From assembly GCA_016795465.1 (NCBI GenBank), contig JAEUHK010000102.1:1-38962 (forward strand): 38,962 bases of DNA, written 5' to 3'. The stretch is from Verrucomicrobiaceae bacterium (GTDB lineage Bacteria; Verrucomicrobiota; Verrucomicrobiia; Verrucomicrobiales; Verrucomicrobiaceae). Every line of letters begins with the position of its first letter. Position 1 is the stretch's first letter. The translations under genes were made by a program, and so were the position numbers. Below are positions 1 through 8,323 of this stretch, piece after piece. The notes below the pieces were generated by a model, which ran no database searches, was not told where the DNA came from, and was given only the letters and a program-made list of their open reading frames with translations.

Positions 1-609
1 GAGCTGCATGTCGCCGTATTCGATGCCGTTGTGGATCATCTTCACGTAGTGGCCGGCGCCGCCGGGGCCGATGTGGATGACGCAGGGCTCGCCATCGACC
101 TTCGCGGCGATGGATTCAAAGATGGGCTTCATCACTTCCCAAGTGCTGGCAGGGCCGCCGGGCATGATGCTGGGGCCTTTGCGGGCACCTTCTTCACCGC
201 CGGAGACGCCGGCGCCGATGAAGCGGAGGCCTTTTTCGGCCATGTAGGCGTCGCGGCGCTCGGTGGTCTGGTAGAAGCTGTTGCCGCCGTCGATTACGAT
301 GTCGCCTTTGTCCAAAAGCGGGATGAGCTGCTCGATCACGGCGTCCACGGCGTCGCGGTCGGTGTCCTTCACGGCGGTGGATTTCACCATGATGTGGATT
401 TTGCGCGGGAGGGCGAGACTCTGGACGAATTCTTCGAGGGTCTTGGCAGCGACGAGGGCCTTGCCGGGGTGCTTGGCGACGAATTCGTCGGTGACGCTGG
501 TGGTGCGGTTATAGACGCTGACCTGGAAGCCGCGGCTTTCGACGTTGAGAACGAGGTTTTGGCCCATCACGGCGAGGCCGATGAGTCCGAAGTCACTTTT
601 TTTGCTCAT
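1..609 (-). CDS. gnd: 6-phosphogluconate dehydrogenase, decarboxylating (partial, N-terminal 203 residues)
   Basis: Catalyses NADP/NAD-dependent oxidation and decarboxylation of 6-phosphogluconate to ribulose 5-phosphate in the oxidative pentose phosphate pathway, in the cytosol. The reverse-strand reading starts MSKKSDFGLIGLAVMGQNL, the Rossmann GLAVMGxN signature of the family. It continues with VYNRT, DKGDIVIDGGNS, the substrate-binding GAGVSGGEEGA, GPSIMPGG and the catalytic-region HIGPGGAGHYVKMIHNGIEYGDMQ. The gene leaves the window at base 1, so the all-helical C-terminal domain (about 270 further residues in the family) is not seen. The start is the ATG at 609-607. It is divergent from PTS enzyme I, with about 146 bp between the two start codons that must hold both promoters. 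Confidence 0.96.
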   Translation of the reverse strand, partial: MSKKSDFGLIGLAVMGQNLVLNVESRGFQVSVYNRTTSVTDEFVAKHPGKALVAAKTLEEFVQSLALPRKIHIMVKSTAVKDTDRDAVDAVIEQLIPLLDKGDIVIDGGNSFYQTTERRDAYMAEKGLRFIGAGVSGGEEGARKGPSIMPGGPASTWEVMKPIFESIAAKVDGEPCVIHIGPGGAGHYVKMIHNGIEYGDMQL

Positions 610-755
610 AGTTTGGGGCGGGGTCCATACCTGCCCGCCGGGCCTGCGCAAAGGGGATTTTGTTCATGCGGAGCATGAGAAGGACGCATGGGCAGGGCAG
701 GGGACTGAAGTCATCCATTGCCAAATCCGATGGCCTGCGTGAAAGATGCTTACGA

Positions 756-2522
756 ATGGCTGATCATGCGCCGCAACCCACTATCGAACGTCTTTGGACA
801 GGAACTGCCGTCTCGGCGGGCGTGGCACATGCGGTGGTCCATGTTTTAAAAGATCACTTCGACGAGCCGGACGAGGATTCCATCGCGCCGGATGGTGCGG
901 ATCATCAAATGCAGCGTCTGCACGCGGCGCTGGATGTGACCCGTCAGGAAATCGAGGCACTCCAGCATCAGATGGGGGCCGAGCAGGGCAGCGCGGAGAG
1001 CGAGATCTTTGAGACGCATCTGCTGATCCTTCAGGATGGCTCGATCCTACGCCAGGTGGAGAAAACGGTGCGCGAGCAACTGGTGTGCGTGGACTACGCC
1101 TACTACCGGCTGATGACGAAGCACATGGAGAAGCTCCGCGGCCTCCAGGATGCCTATCTGCGGGAGCGTTTCCTGGACATCAAAGACGTGACGCAGCGAG
1201 TGATGCGGCATCTGCGCGGTGAATTGCTCGAGACGCCGATGTTTGACGAGCCGGTGATCATCGTGGCGCATGACCTGACGCCCTCGGACACGGTGCAGCT
1301 CGACCGCTCGAAGGTGCTGGGCTTTGCCCTGGAAACCGGCAGCGCGGTCTCGCACGCGGCGATCATTGCCAAATCGCTGGCGATCCCGGCCGTGGTGAAG
1401 CTGCACGGCATCTGCGAGACTCTGCACAGCGGCGACGCGGTCTTTCTCGATGGGGAGGAAGGTCATCTCATCCTCAATCCGACGCTCGAAACGCTGGCCC
1501 GCTATCGCAGTCGTGAGGAGCAGGCGGAGAAGCGTGAGGATGTCTTTCAAGTGGATCGCCACAACGAGGCGGTAACGACCTGCGGCTGTGTGATCTGCGT
1601 GGGCGCGAACGCCGAATTCGTCGAGGAGGCGGAGATCGTCAAAGACAGCGGCGCTGAGGAGGTGGGCCTTTTCCGCACGGAGATGCTCCACCTCGAAAAT
1701 CCCGATTCCACGGAAGATGAGCTGGCGACGGCTTACAGCACCGTGGTGAGGTCGCTCGCGCCAAAGCGGGTCGTTTTCCGCACGCTGGACCTCGGAGGCG
1801 ACAAGGTGGACGAGCGGCTCGCCGCCGAACCGGAGCCGAATCCTTTCCTCGGCTGGCGCGGCATCCGTCTCTCGCTGGGCCGGCCGGACATGTTCCGCAC
1901 TCAATTGCGTGCGCTGCTCCGTGCCGCGATGCACGGCCGGGTGGGCATCATGTTCCCGATGGTCTCCGGTTTGCAGGAGGTGCTGGATGCAAAGGCCCTG
2001 CTGGCCGAGTGCGCCGCCGAACTGGAGCGTGAAGGGCAAACGATCCCGGATGAGATCGAGGTGGGGGCGATGATCGAGATCCCCAGCGCTGCCCTTTCGG
2101 CCGATCAAATCGCCGCGGAGGTGGATTTCTTCAGCCTCGGCACCAACGACCTGATTCAATATACCCTAGCCGTGGACCGCCTGAACGACCGTGTGGCGGG
2201 GCTTTACCAGCCGACGCACCCGGCGGTGCTGCGATTGATCGAATTGTCCGTGCAAGCCTCCCGCCGTGCGGGCATCCGCATTGGCATCTGTGGTGAAATG
2301 GCCTCCAGCCTCGAACTGACGCCTCTCATGATCGGGCTTGGTTTGAACGAACTCAGTGTGGCAGCGGCCCAGGTGGCACGCGTGAAGCATGCGATCCGCA
2401 AATTGAACGTGCCGGAGTGCCAGGCGCTGGCGGTTGAGGCTCTCAAACGCAATCAACCGGGCGAAATTCTCGAACTGACGCGTTCCCACGCCCTTCGCTG
2501 CTACCCGGAGCTGTTTGAGTAA
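756..2522 (+). CDS. ptsI: Phosphoenolpyruvate-protein phosphotransferase (PTS enzyme I)
   Basis: Transfers phosphate from phosphoenolpyruvate to HPr, the first step of the PTS cascade, in the cytosol. The 588-residue product has the family order: N-terminal HPr-binding helices with a coiled stretch (about 50-160), the phospho-histidine swivel domain with GSAVSHAAIIAKSLAIPAVV (His about residue 200), then the PEP-binding barrel with GLFRTEMLH, FRTLDLGGDK, NPFLGWRGIRLSL, GIMFPMVS, GAMIEIPSAAL, SLGTNDLIQYTLAVDR and GICGEMAS (catalytic Cys about 511). The frame is open further upstream to 660, but family length and a disordered upstream translation favour the ATG at 756. No HPr or enzyme II gene is nearby, so a regulatory PTS is as likely as sugar uptake. 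The substrate of the wider cascade cannot be inferred here. Confidence 0.96.
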   Translation: MADHAPQPTIERLWTGTAVSAGVAHAVVHVLKDHFDEPDEDSIAPDGADHQMQRLHAALDVTRQEIEALQHQMGAEQGSAESEIFETHLLILQDGSILRQVEKTVREQLVCVDYAYYRLMTKHMEKLRGLQDAYLRERFLDIKDVTQRVMRHLRGELLETPMFDEPVIIVAHDLTPSDTVQLDRSKVLGFALETGSAVSHAAIIAKSLAIPAVVKLHGICETLHSGDAVFLDGEEGHLILNPTLETLARYRSREEQAEKREDVFQVDRHNEAVTTCGCVICVGANAEFVEEAEIVKDSGAEEVGLFRTEMLHLENPDSTEDELATAYSTVVRSLAPKRVVFRTLDLGGDKVDERLAAEPEPNPFLGWRGIRLSLGRPDMFRTQLRALLRAAMHGRVGIMFPMVSGLQEVLDAKALLAECAAELEREGQTIPDEIEVGAMIEIPSAALSADQIAAEVDFFSLGTNDLIQYTLAVDRLNDRVAGLYQPTHPAVLRLIELSVQASRRAGIRIGICGEMASSLELTPLMIGLGLNELSVAAAQVARVKHAIRKLNVPECQALAVEALKRNQPGEILELTRSHALRCYPELFE

Positions 2523-2539
2523 AACGGTTGGGACGTTTG

Positions 2540-3634
2540 TTAGAGCTTGGGCAGGCTGTAGAAGCCATTTCCGGTCACATGATCGAGATTCGATGGTGTG
2601 ATGAGCAGCGGGGCGATTTGGTATTCAGCCTTCGGTTTGAAGCCGGGGTCCTTGCGAATCTTCATGATGATCTCGAGCGCGGCATCCACCAGTGGCGGCC
2701 TGCCCAAGGTGGCATCGATTTCGCCCGTCCGGAGAAGGTGCATGCCCTCGTTGCGCCCCGGGAGGGCGTTCACGCCGGCGATGAGGAGGTTTTCGCGGAT
2801 GTTATAGGTGGTGGCGGCCTTGACCACGCCTTGGGCGATGGTGTCACTGTGGGCAAAAACGATGTCGAACTGCTTCTGAATACGGATGGCATCCACGAGC
2901 CGTTGGAAGGCATTATCGGCGGACCACTCCGTGGCGGCATCGTGAACGAGGACGACACCGGGTGCCGTCTTGAGAGCCTCGCTGAAGCCGGCAGCGACGT
3001 CGCTGCACCAAGGCGAGTCGTCGGAGCCGCGGAGCTGAACCACACGTCCAGCAGCCTCGTTTTTGCCTTCTTCGGCCGCTTTGCGCTTCAGAGCTTCGAC
3101 TGCCAATGTTCCCGCGACTTTGCCAATGGCGAGCGGATCGCAGTAAACGAGGGTGGTGCAGCCCTGCAGGCGTTTGTCTAGCCCGATGACGGGAATGCCT
3201 GCCGCCATGGCATCCATGATGGGACCGGTGAGCTCCGATTTCTCCACAGGGTCAATAATGATGGCGGCTGCTTTGCGCTGGATCGCCTCCTGAAGTTGGC
3301 GTGCTTGGGTTTCAGGCTTTCCAGAGGCGTCGAAAGGAGCAAAACGGTTGCCGGATTGGCGGCCGATCAGGATGGTCAGCATGCTCTTTTGGTAGAGCTG
3401 GAAGGCAGCAGTGGTCTGAGATTGGAGGAAAACCACTTCGGCACGCGTGTCGTTTTTTTCGAGTCCAAGCGTGGCCGCCAGCTCGGGCGGAGGCTGGAAG
3501 GTCATTGCCTGCTGGTCCATCTGCTGGAGCTTTTTGTTGTGCTGGGCGAACGGATCATTCGCGTTTTCGTCCGGCGGCTCGCAGGATGAAAGCAGGACGG
3601 GGGCGAGCAGAAGGCTGGAAAGTCGGAGGTGCAT
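2540..3634 (-). CDS. Sugar-type periplasmic substrate-binding lipoprotein (Peripla_BP_4 family)
   Basis: Predicted solute-binding protein of an ABC sugar importer, or a sensor of that fold, anchored by lipid. The 364-residue product starts MHLRLSSLLLAPVLLSSC, a signal peptide ending in a lipobox whose Cys would be lipidated. Two-lobe binding-protein signatures follow: an AAAIIIDPVEKSELTGPIMD segment, AGIPVIGLDKRL, VVQLRGSDDSPWCSDVAAGF, FDIVFAHSDTIAQGV and LLIAGVNALPG, as in RbsB/XylF-like proteins. An ATG four codons upstream (3646) is possible, but the chosen start gives a normal signal peptide. It ends 18 bp from ptsI (convergent). No permease or ATPase gene is adjacent, so partners and ligand are unknown. 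Confidence 0.85.
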   Translation of the reverse strand: MHLRLSSLLLAPVLLSSCEPPDENANDPFAQHNKKLQQMDQQAMTFQPPPELAATLGLEKNDTRAEVVFLQSQTTAAFQLYQKSMLTILIGRQSGNRFAPFDASGKPETQARQLQEAIQRKAAAIIIDPVEKSELTGPIMDAMAAGIPVIGLDKRLQGCTTLVYCDPLAIGKVAGTLAVEALKRKAAEEGKNEAAGRVVQLRGSDDSPWCSDVAAGFSEALKTAPGVVLVHDAATEWSADNAFQRLVDAIRIQKQFDIVFAHSDTIAQGVVKAATTYNIRENLLIAGVNALPGRNEGMHLLRTGEIDATLGRPPLVDAALEIIMKIRKDPGFKPKAEYQIAPLLITPSNLDHVTGNGFYSLPKL

Positions 3635-3793
3635 GGCAGGTGTCACCGGGCGATGAAGATCCGGTAATTAAGGCGTCTTTTTGCCACGAAACGACCGCTG
3701 GCACAAGAGCGCAGCATGATGGGGTGAGCACGGGTAGTCTGTGCTTGCGCAATCAGGGTTTGGCTCCAGTGTCCGCCCCTCTTTTTCCTTCGC

Positions 3794-4750
3794 ATGAGCA
3801 CCACCAAGAAAACCGCTGTCGTCACAGGAGCCGCAGGCTTCCTCGGGTCTCACCTCACGGACCGGCTCCTGGCGGAAGGTTTTCGCGTGGTGGGCATGGA
3901 TAACCTGATCACCGGCAATGTGCGGAACATCGAGCACCTGGCTGGCAATCCGGATTTCGACTTCATCAAGCATGATGTGACGAAGTTCATCTACTTGCCG
4001 GGCAAGGTTGATCTGATCTTCCATTTTGCCTCGCCAGCCTCGCCCATCGATTACCTGCAGATCCCGATTCAGACTCTCAAGGTCAGCTCCTTGGGCACTC
4101 ACAATGCCCTCGGCTTGGCGAAGGAGAAAGGTGCCACCTTCCTGATTGCCTCCACCAGCGAGTGCTATGGTGACCCGCTGGAGCATCCACAAAAAGAAAC
4201 GTATTGGGGGAATGTGAACCCAATCGGCCCTCGTGGTTGTTACGATGAGGCCAAACGCTTCGCCGAGGCCATGACGATGGCTTATCACCGGGCGCACGGC
4301 GTGGACACGAAGATCGTTCGCATCTTCAACACTTACGGTCCTCGCATGCGCTTGGAGGATGGGCGTGTGGTGCCCGCCTTCATCGGCCAGGCGCTGGAAG
4401 GGCGTCCGCTCAGCGTTTTCGGTGATGGCAGCCAGACTCGCAGCTTTTGCTATGTCTCCGACCTCATCGACGGCATCTTTAAGCTCTCGCAGAGCAATTA
4501 TCACGAACCGGTGAACATTGGCAATCCAGCCGAGATGACGATTTTGCAATTCGCCGAGGCCATTTTGCGCATCACAGGCGTCCAGCAGCCCATCGAGCAC
4601 AAGCCACTGCCGCAAGACGATCCCAAAGTGCGTCAACCGGACATCACGCTGGCGAAAAAACTGCTCGGATGGGAGCCAAAAGTCTCCTTCGAGGAGGGAA
4701 TCACAAAAACAGTCGCTTATTTTCGCGATTTTCTGCGAATCAAACCTTGA
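3794..4750 (+). CDS. UDP-glucuronate decarboxylase (UDP-xylose synthase type, SDR family)
   Basis: Extended short-chain dehydrogenase likely converting UDP-glucuronate to UDP-xylose for surface polysaccharide, cytosolic. Visible are the NAD-binding GAAGFLGSH (about residues 12-20), DNLITGNVRNI, FHFASPASPIDYL and STSECYGDPLEHPQ. The catalytic YxxxK appears within GPRGCYDEAKR (about 145-155), followed by RIFNTYGPRM, VFGDGSQTRSFCYVSDLIDG and NIGNPAEMTI. These are the hallmarks of the UXS subgroup rather than of dTDP-glucose dehydratase or GalE. Length (318 residues) is normal for a stand-alone bacterial UXS. It stands alone, with the pilus-like operon starting 60 bp downstream. A related UDP-sugar epimerase cannot be wholly excluded. 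Confidence 0.88.
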   Translation: MSTTKKTAVVTGAAGFLGSHLTDRLLAEGFRVVGMDNLITGNVRNIEHLAGNPDFDFIKHDVTKFIYLPGKVDLIFHFASPASPIDYLQIPIQTLKVSSLGTHNALGLAKEKGATFLIASTSECYGDPLEHPQKETYWGNVNPIGPRGCYDEAKRFAEAMTMAYHRAHGVDTKIVRIFNTYGPRMRLEDGRVVPAFIGQALEGRPLSVFGDGSQTRSFCYVSDLIDGIFKLSQSNYHEPVNIGNPAEMTILQFAEAILRITGVQQPIEHKPLPQDDPKVRQPDITLAKKLLGWEPKVSFEEGITKTVAYFRDFLRIKP

Positions 4751-4809
4751 TGTGAGAGCGGCTTTGTTGATAAAACAGTCAATATTCCAAACAGAATTCC
4801 CGACCCGTT

Positions 4810-5451
4810 ATGAAGCGTTATCTCCTCCAATCACTCGCCATCCTCGCCTTGGCCGGCACTGCCTACTCACAAGCGGCTCCGGGCGGTGAAGCACCCTTGG
4901 TCAAGGTGGACATGAAGCGTGCCACGCCAGGTGAACAAGGCACGCCCGATTTTTCAGCGGGCAACGTTACCATGAAGCGCTGGCGCCCGAAAAAGTGGTT
5001 TGAACTCGATGCCGAATTTGAGATCAAAGTTCCGCAAGATGCTGGTGGGCGTAATGGCAGCTACACCGGCCTCCAAGCGAATATCTACCTCGTCTTTAAC
5101 GCGCAGACAAAGGATGGAAAATATGAGGCCGCCAAGGCCACGTTGACTCTAACATCCGTTCCGGCGTCCGAATCATGTCATTTGCTCGCTTATGTGAGCC
5201 CATCGGACCTTCGTTCGATCCTTCAGCGTGATACGTTCACCTCGTCCACCGATATTCGTGGATGGGGAATCGAATTTGTTGCCAATGGCCAGCGTTTGGC
5301 CGGTGAAGGCAATCCAAAGCCCACCGCTGGAAACATTTGGTGGGAAAAGACGGAAAACCTTGCCTTCCGCGATGGGGTGATCAAAGCCAAATCCGAAACT
5401 CCCTTTGCCACATTGTTTGGTGATTACGACATTGAGGCCAAGACCCGGTAA
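4810..5451 (+). CDS. Secreted pilus-locus protein, Amuc_1102-like
   Basis: First gene of a five-gene locus matching the Akkermansia Amuc_1102 to Amuc_1098 order. The 213-residue product has a clear signal peptide (MKRYLLQSLAILALAGTAYS, cleavage near AYSQA). The rest is a predominantly beta domain with hydrophobic-alternating stretches such as WFELDAEFEIKVPQ, YLVFNAQTKDGKYEAAKATL and CHLLAYVSP. It also has the basic segment MKRWRPKKWFELD. I see no catalytic motif. Its position before the PilM-like gene, and the conserved gene order, suggest a periplasmic or surface accessory of the pilus apparatus. The assignment rests mainly on synteny, length and signal peptide, because the family is poorly characterised. 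It lies 50 bp upstream of the next gene and probably shares its transcript. Confidence 0.72.
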   Translation: MKRYLLQSLAILALAGTAYSQAAPGGEAPLVKVDMKRATPGEQGTPDFSAGNVTMKRWRPKKWFELDAEFEIKVPQDAGGRNGSYTGLQANIYLVFNAQTKDGKYEAAKATLTLTSVPASESCHLLAYVSPSDLRSILQRDTFTSSTDIRGWGIEFVANGQRLAGEGNPKPTAGNIWWEKTENLAFRDGVIKAKSETPFATLFGDYDIEAKTR

Positions 5452-5501
5452 AACCCGAGAATGACCCAGCCCTAAAACGAGCGGACAAAAAACTTCCCAG
5501 C

Positions 5502-7250
5502 ATGGCAGACAACAAAAGCATTTCAGTAATTAACCTTGGGTCGCAGCGCGTCAGCGGTGCGGTCTTTGGCAGGACGCCGGGCGGTGATCTTGTTCTCAAG
5601 CGGTTCGACGCTGTGGAATTGGATGGTGATCCAAGCGTGGACGTCAGCCGTCTGCCACAATTGAAGGTGGCGGCGGATGAACTCGTGGGCCGTTTGAAAC
5701 TTAAAGGCCAGTCGGTCTGGTATTGCGTCGCCGGACACACAGTTTTCACGCGTTTTGTCAAATTGCCGCCGGTGCAAGGTGACAAGATGGACCAGATCGT
5801 GGAATTTGAGGCCAAGCAGAATGTGCCTTTCCCGATTGATGAGGTCACTTGGGATTACGAGCAGGTCAGCGACCCGTCCAGCCTCGAAAAAGAGGTTGTT
5901 CTGGTTGCGATGAAGTCTGATTCGCTCAACGAGATCCACGAGCAGGTCTCCTCGGCAGGAGTGAAGGGTATTGGAGTCGATCTGGCACCTGCTGCCCTCT
6001 ACAACTCTTTCTGCTACAACTACCCAGACGCGGATGAACCGGTTCTCGTGATCGATTTAGGGGCGAGATCGACCAATTTGATCTTCATCGAAGACGGACG
6101 TTTCTTTACTCGCAACCTTCTTGTGGGCGGTGCTGCGGTCACAAACGCCATTGCCAAGGAGTTTGGCATCTCCTTTGCCGAGGCCGAGGCTCAAAAGATC
6201 TCGCAAGGCTTCGTGGCGCTCGGTGGTGCGGTCGAAGATCACCCGGATGAGGCGATCAACGCCATGTCCAAGGTTATGCGCAACGCCATGACCCGTTTGC
6301 ATGGTGAGGTGATGCGCACGATCAACTACTACCGTAGCAATCAGGGCGGCGCCGCTCCAAAACGCGTGCTGCTCGCCGGTGGTGGTGCCTCGATGGGCTT
6401 TATCAGTGAGTTTTTTGCTGAAAAATTAAAGCTTCCCGTGGAGAATTTTGACGGTCTCCGTGGTGTGCAACTTGACCGTGGTGTCAATGAAGAGCAGGCG
6501 AGGGCAGCGTCTGCCACGGTTGGTGAACTTGGAGGCCTTGCTCTTCGTGGCTTCGGAGGGTGTCCGGTCGAATTGGAACTTGTCCCTGACGCCATAGCCA
6601 CAGCAAGGGATGCTGTCCGTCGTGCGCCAGCGTTGATCATGGCAGGCCTATGTATCTTCGGTGCGTTGGGTGCCTCAATTTACTGGTGCCAAAGCGCCAA
6701 GTCGGCCATTGAGAATCGTCATGCACAGCTCCGTGCAGAAGGCGAGGGCCTGCTGACCATTGGTCGATCCATCCAAGCGCTTGAGGCCAAGCAGGAGTCA
6801 TTCAGGACACGGGCGCAGCAACTCCAGCAGATCGTTCAAGAGCGGTCTTGGTGGGTGAGGCTCCTCAATGACTTAAACCAAGCCTTTTCCAACGATTTGG
6901 TATGGCTTACGGTTGTGGAGCCGCTCAAGGATGGGAAGGCTCTCACCCAGCCTCTTTGGGGCGGGGGTAACGAAGCGGGGGCGACCAAAGACAAGGCGGC
7001 GGCCAACGCAGCTCCGAAGTATGAGCTCAGGCTTCAGGGCCTTTATCGAATGAATAACGAGGGGGATCAGCAGGTGGTCACTGATTACGCCACCAAATTA
7101 GCGAAGCTCCCTTGGTTCGATGCCGCGGACTTCGAGACAAAAAAAGACTCTTACATCGTCAAGCTCGACACAGGCGCTGGGGATGATGCCCGCTTTGCCT
7201 ATCAGTTTGAACTGAAATTCCCTCTCAAGAACCCCCCTCAATTTAAATAA
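5502..7250 (+). CDS. PilM-PilN fusion: actin-like ATPase plus inner-membrane pilus assembly domain (Amuc_1101-like)
   Basis: Inner-membrane platform protein of a type IV pilus-like machine. Residues 1-365 form an FtsA/PilM actin-like domain: INLGSQRVSGAVF (phosphate 1), FVKLPPVQGDKM, ENPF-like KQNVPFPIDEVTWDY, VLVIDLGARSTNLIFIEDG (phosphate 2) and VLLAGGGASMGFISEFF (adenosine region). A single membrane helix follows at about 374-394 (LIMAGLCIFGALGASIYW). After it come a coiled coil (about 400-450) and a small alpha/beta domain resembling PilN (WWVRLLNDLNQAF, LVWLTVVEPL, YELRLQGLYRM). In proteobacteria PilM and PilN are separate proteins that bind each other through the PilN N-terminal tail. 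Here one chain carries both. The next gene follows after 6 bp, so the two are almost certainly translated from one transcript. Confidence 0.85.
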   Translation: MADNKSISVINLGSQRVSGAVFGRTPGGDLVLKRFDAVELDGDPSVDVSRLPQLKVAADELVGRLKLKGQSVWYCVAGHTVFTRFVKLPPVQGDKMDQIVEFEAKQNVPFPIDEVTWDYEQVSDPSSLEKEVVLVAMKSDSLNEIHEQVSSAGVKGIGVDLAPAALYNSFCYNYPDADEPVLVIDLGARSTNLIFIEDGRFFTRNLLVGGAAVTNAIAKEFGISFAEAEAQKISQGFVALGGAVEDHPDEAINAMSKVMRNAMTRLHGEVMRTINYYRSNQGGAAPKRVLLAGGGASMGFISEFFAEKLKLPVENFDGLRGVQLDRGVNEEQARAASATVGELGGLALRGFGGCPVELELVPDAIATARDAVRRAPALIMAGLCIFGALGASIYWCQSAKSAIENRHAQLRAEGEGLLTIGRSIQALEAKQESFRTRAQQLQQIVQERSWWVRLLNDLNQAFSNDLVWLTVVEPLKDGKALTQPLWGGGNEAGATKDKAAANAAPKYELRLQGLYRMNNEGDQQVVTDYATKLAKLPWFDAADFETKKDSYIVKLDTGAGDDARFAYQFELKFPLKNPPQFK

Positions 7251-7256
7251 GGCCTC

Positions 7257-8270
7257 ATGGACTGGATTCGTGAAAACAAAGTGCTCGCCACTATTCTCGG
7301 CGGGATTGCAGCAGGCGTTCTCGGCCTGGGTTATTTGTTGTTTGATGCATGGGGGGCTTACTCAACGGCTAGGGATGAGTATGTTGCTCTGGGCGGGCAA
7401 ATTGCCCAAATCAAAGGCCTGGCCCTCGCTCCGACGGAGGCGAATCTCAAAGCCAAGCAGGCTTTGGTGGACGAATATGGCACCAACGTCGGCAAACTGG
7501 GAGGTGCGCTGTTGTTCTTGCAGCCTGTGCCGGCCCCTTCGAAGCAGGCCGAGTTTCAAACGAAGCTCAAGGATCGGGTGCTCCAGGTCAAAAACCTGGC
7601 TCAAGGCCTCAAGGTCTCGTTGCCTCCGGACTTCGGATTGGGTTTCACCGATTATCTTGGTGCGCTGCCCAGCTCTGACGCAGTTGCTACAGAGCTTTCC
7701 GGTTACTTGGATGGTGTGGAGGCAATTGTGAAGGTGGCTTTGGGCAGCGGTGTGAAGTCGATTGACCTCCTTGAGCGTGCTGCCTTGCCAAATGAGAAGG
7801 GTGCTGCGACACCTAGACAAACCCCACCTGCCCGACCCCAGCAACTGGGCCTTCCGACACCAGTCAATCAGCCTCCACTCGTTGAGAAAAGGAATGTCTC
7901 ACTGGTGATGACCTTAGATCAGGGAGCATTGCAGCGCATCATGAGTCAACTCGCCAATCCCGTTGATATGAAGGTGCTTCCTGAGGCTGACCAATCTTTC
8001 TTTACGAGCATTCGGGTGCTTCGCGTGGAGAATCAATCCAAGGAGGGCCCGGTACGTCGGAGGTCTGCCGGATTGCCTGTCGAGAGTGCTAGCGGATCCT
8101 CGCCAAGTGGCAGTGCCAAAGCAGCAGATGCTTCAAGTGTCGGTTTGCTACCTCCGCCCCCGGCACCTGCGGACTCTGTCCCCGTGATGGGCCAGGAGTT
8201 GCTAAAAGTTCAAATGGAAATCGACCTCGTAAAGTTCTCTGATGCGATCAGGGTTGCGGTAACTCCATAA
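7257..8270 (+). CDS. Amuc_1100-like / PilO-position membrane protein
   Basis: Third gene of the pilus locus and positional equivalent of Amuc_1100, the surface protein of Akkermansia known for host immune and metabolic effects. The 337-residue product starts MDWIRENKVLATILGGIAAG, one N-terminal transmembrane helix (about 8-32) with the bulk outside the cytosol. A coiled-coil stretch follows (about 33-75). Then come a ferredoxin-like region, a Pro-rich linker (about 183-200), RNVSLVMTLDQGALQRIMSQ, FFTSIRVLRVENQ, an Ala/Ser/Pro linker and the closing MGQELLKVQMEIDLVKF. From memory Amuc_1100 (317 residues) has the same plan, with WITDNK at its start and MGKEQVFVQVSLNLVHF near its end. The layout also fits PilO. 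The homology is remembered rather than aligned. Confidence 0.78.
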   Translation: MDWIRENKVLATILGGIAAGVLGLGYLLFDAWGAYSTARDEYVALGGQIAQIKGLALAPTEANLKAKQALVDEYGTNVGKLGGALLFLQPVPAPSKQAEFQTKLKDRVLQVKNLAQGLKVSLPPDFGLGFTDYLGALPSSDAVATELSGYLDGVEAIVKVALGSGVKSIDLLERAALPNEKGAATPRQTPPARPQQLGLPTPVNQPPLVEKRNVSLVMTLDQGALQRIMSQLANPVDMKVLPEADQSFFTSIRVLRVENQSKEGPVRRRSAGLPVESASGSSPSGSAKAADASSVGLLPPPPAPADSVPVMGQELLKVQMEIDLVKFSDAIRVAVTP

Positions 8271-8323
8271 TCCGATCACCTCATTGAAGAGCAGACAATA
8301 AAAGAAGACGAACTATCCTCACC

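Noticed and set aside
2520..2540. Terminator between ptsI and the binding-protein gene (AAACG...CGTTT)
   Set aside because: The stem is only five base pairs and AT-rich, without a convincing T-run.
4751..4809. Sigma70 promoter before the pilus operon (TTGATA, N18, CAGAAT)
   Set aside because: The -10 match is poor and Verrucomicrobia promoter consensus is not well known to me. The pilus operon does need a promoter here, but I cannot place it.
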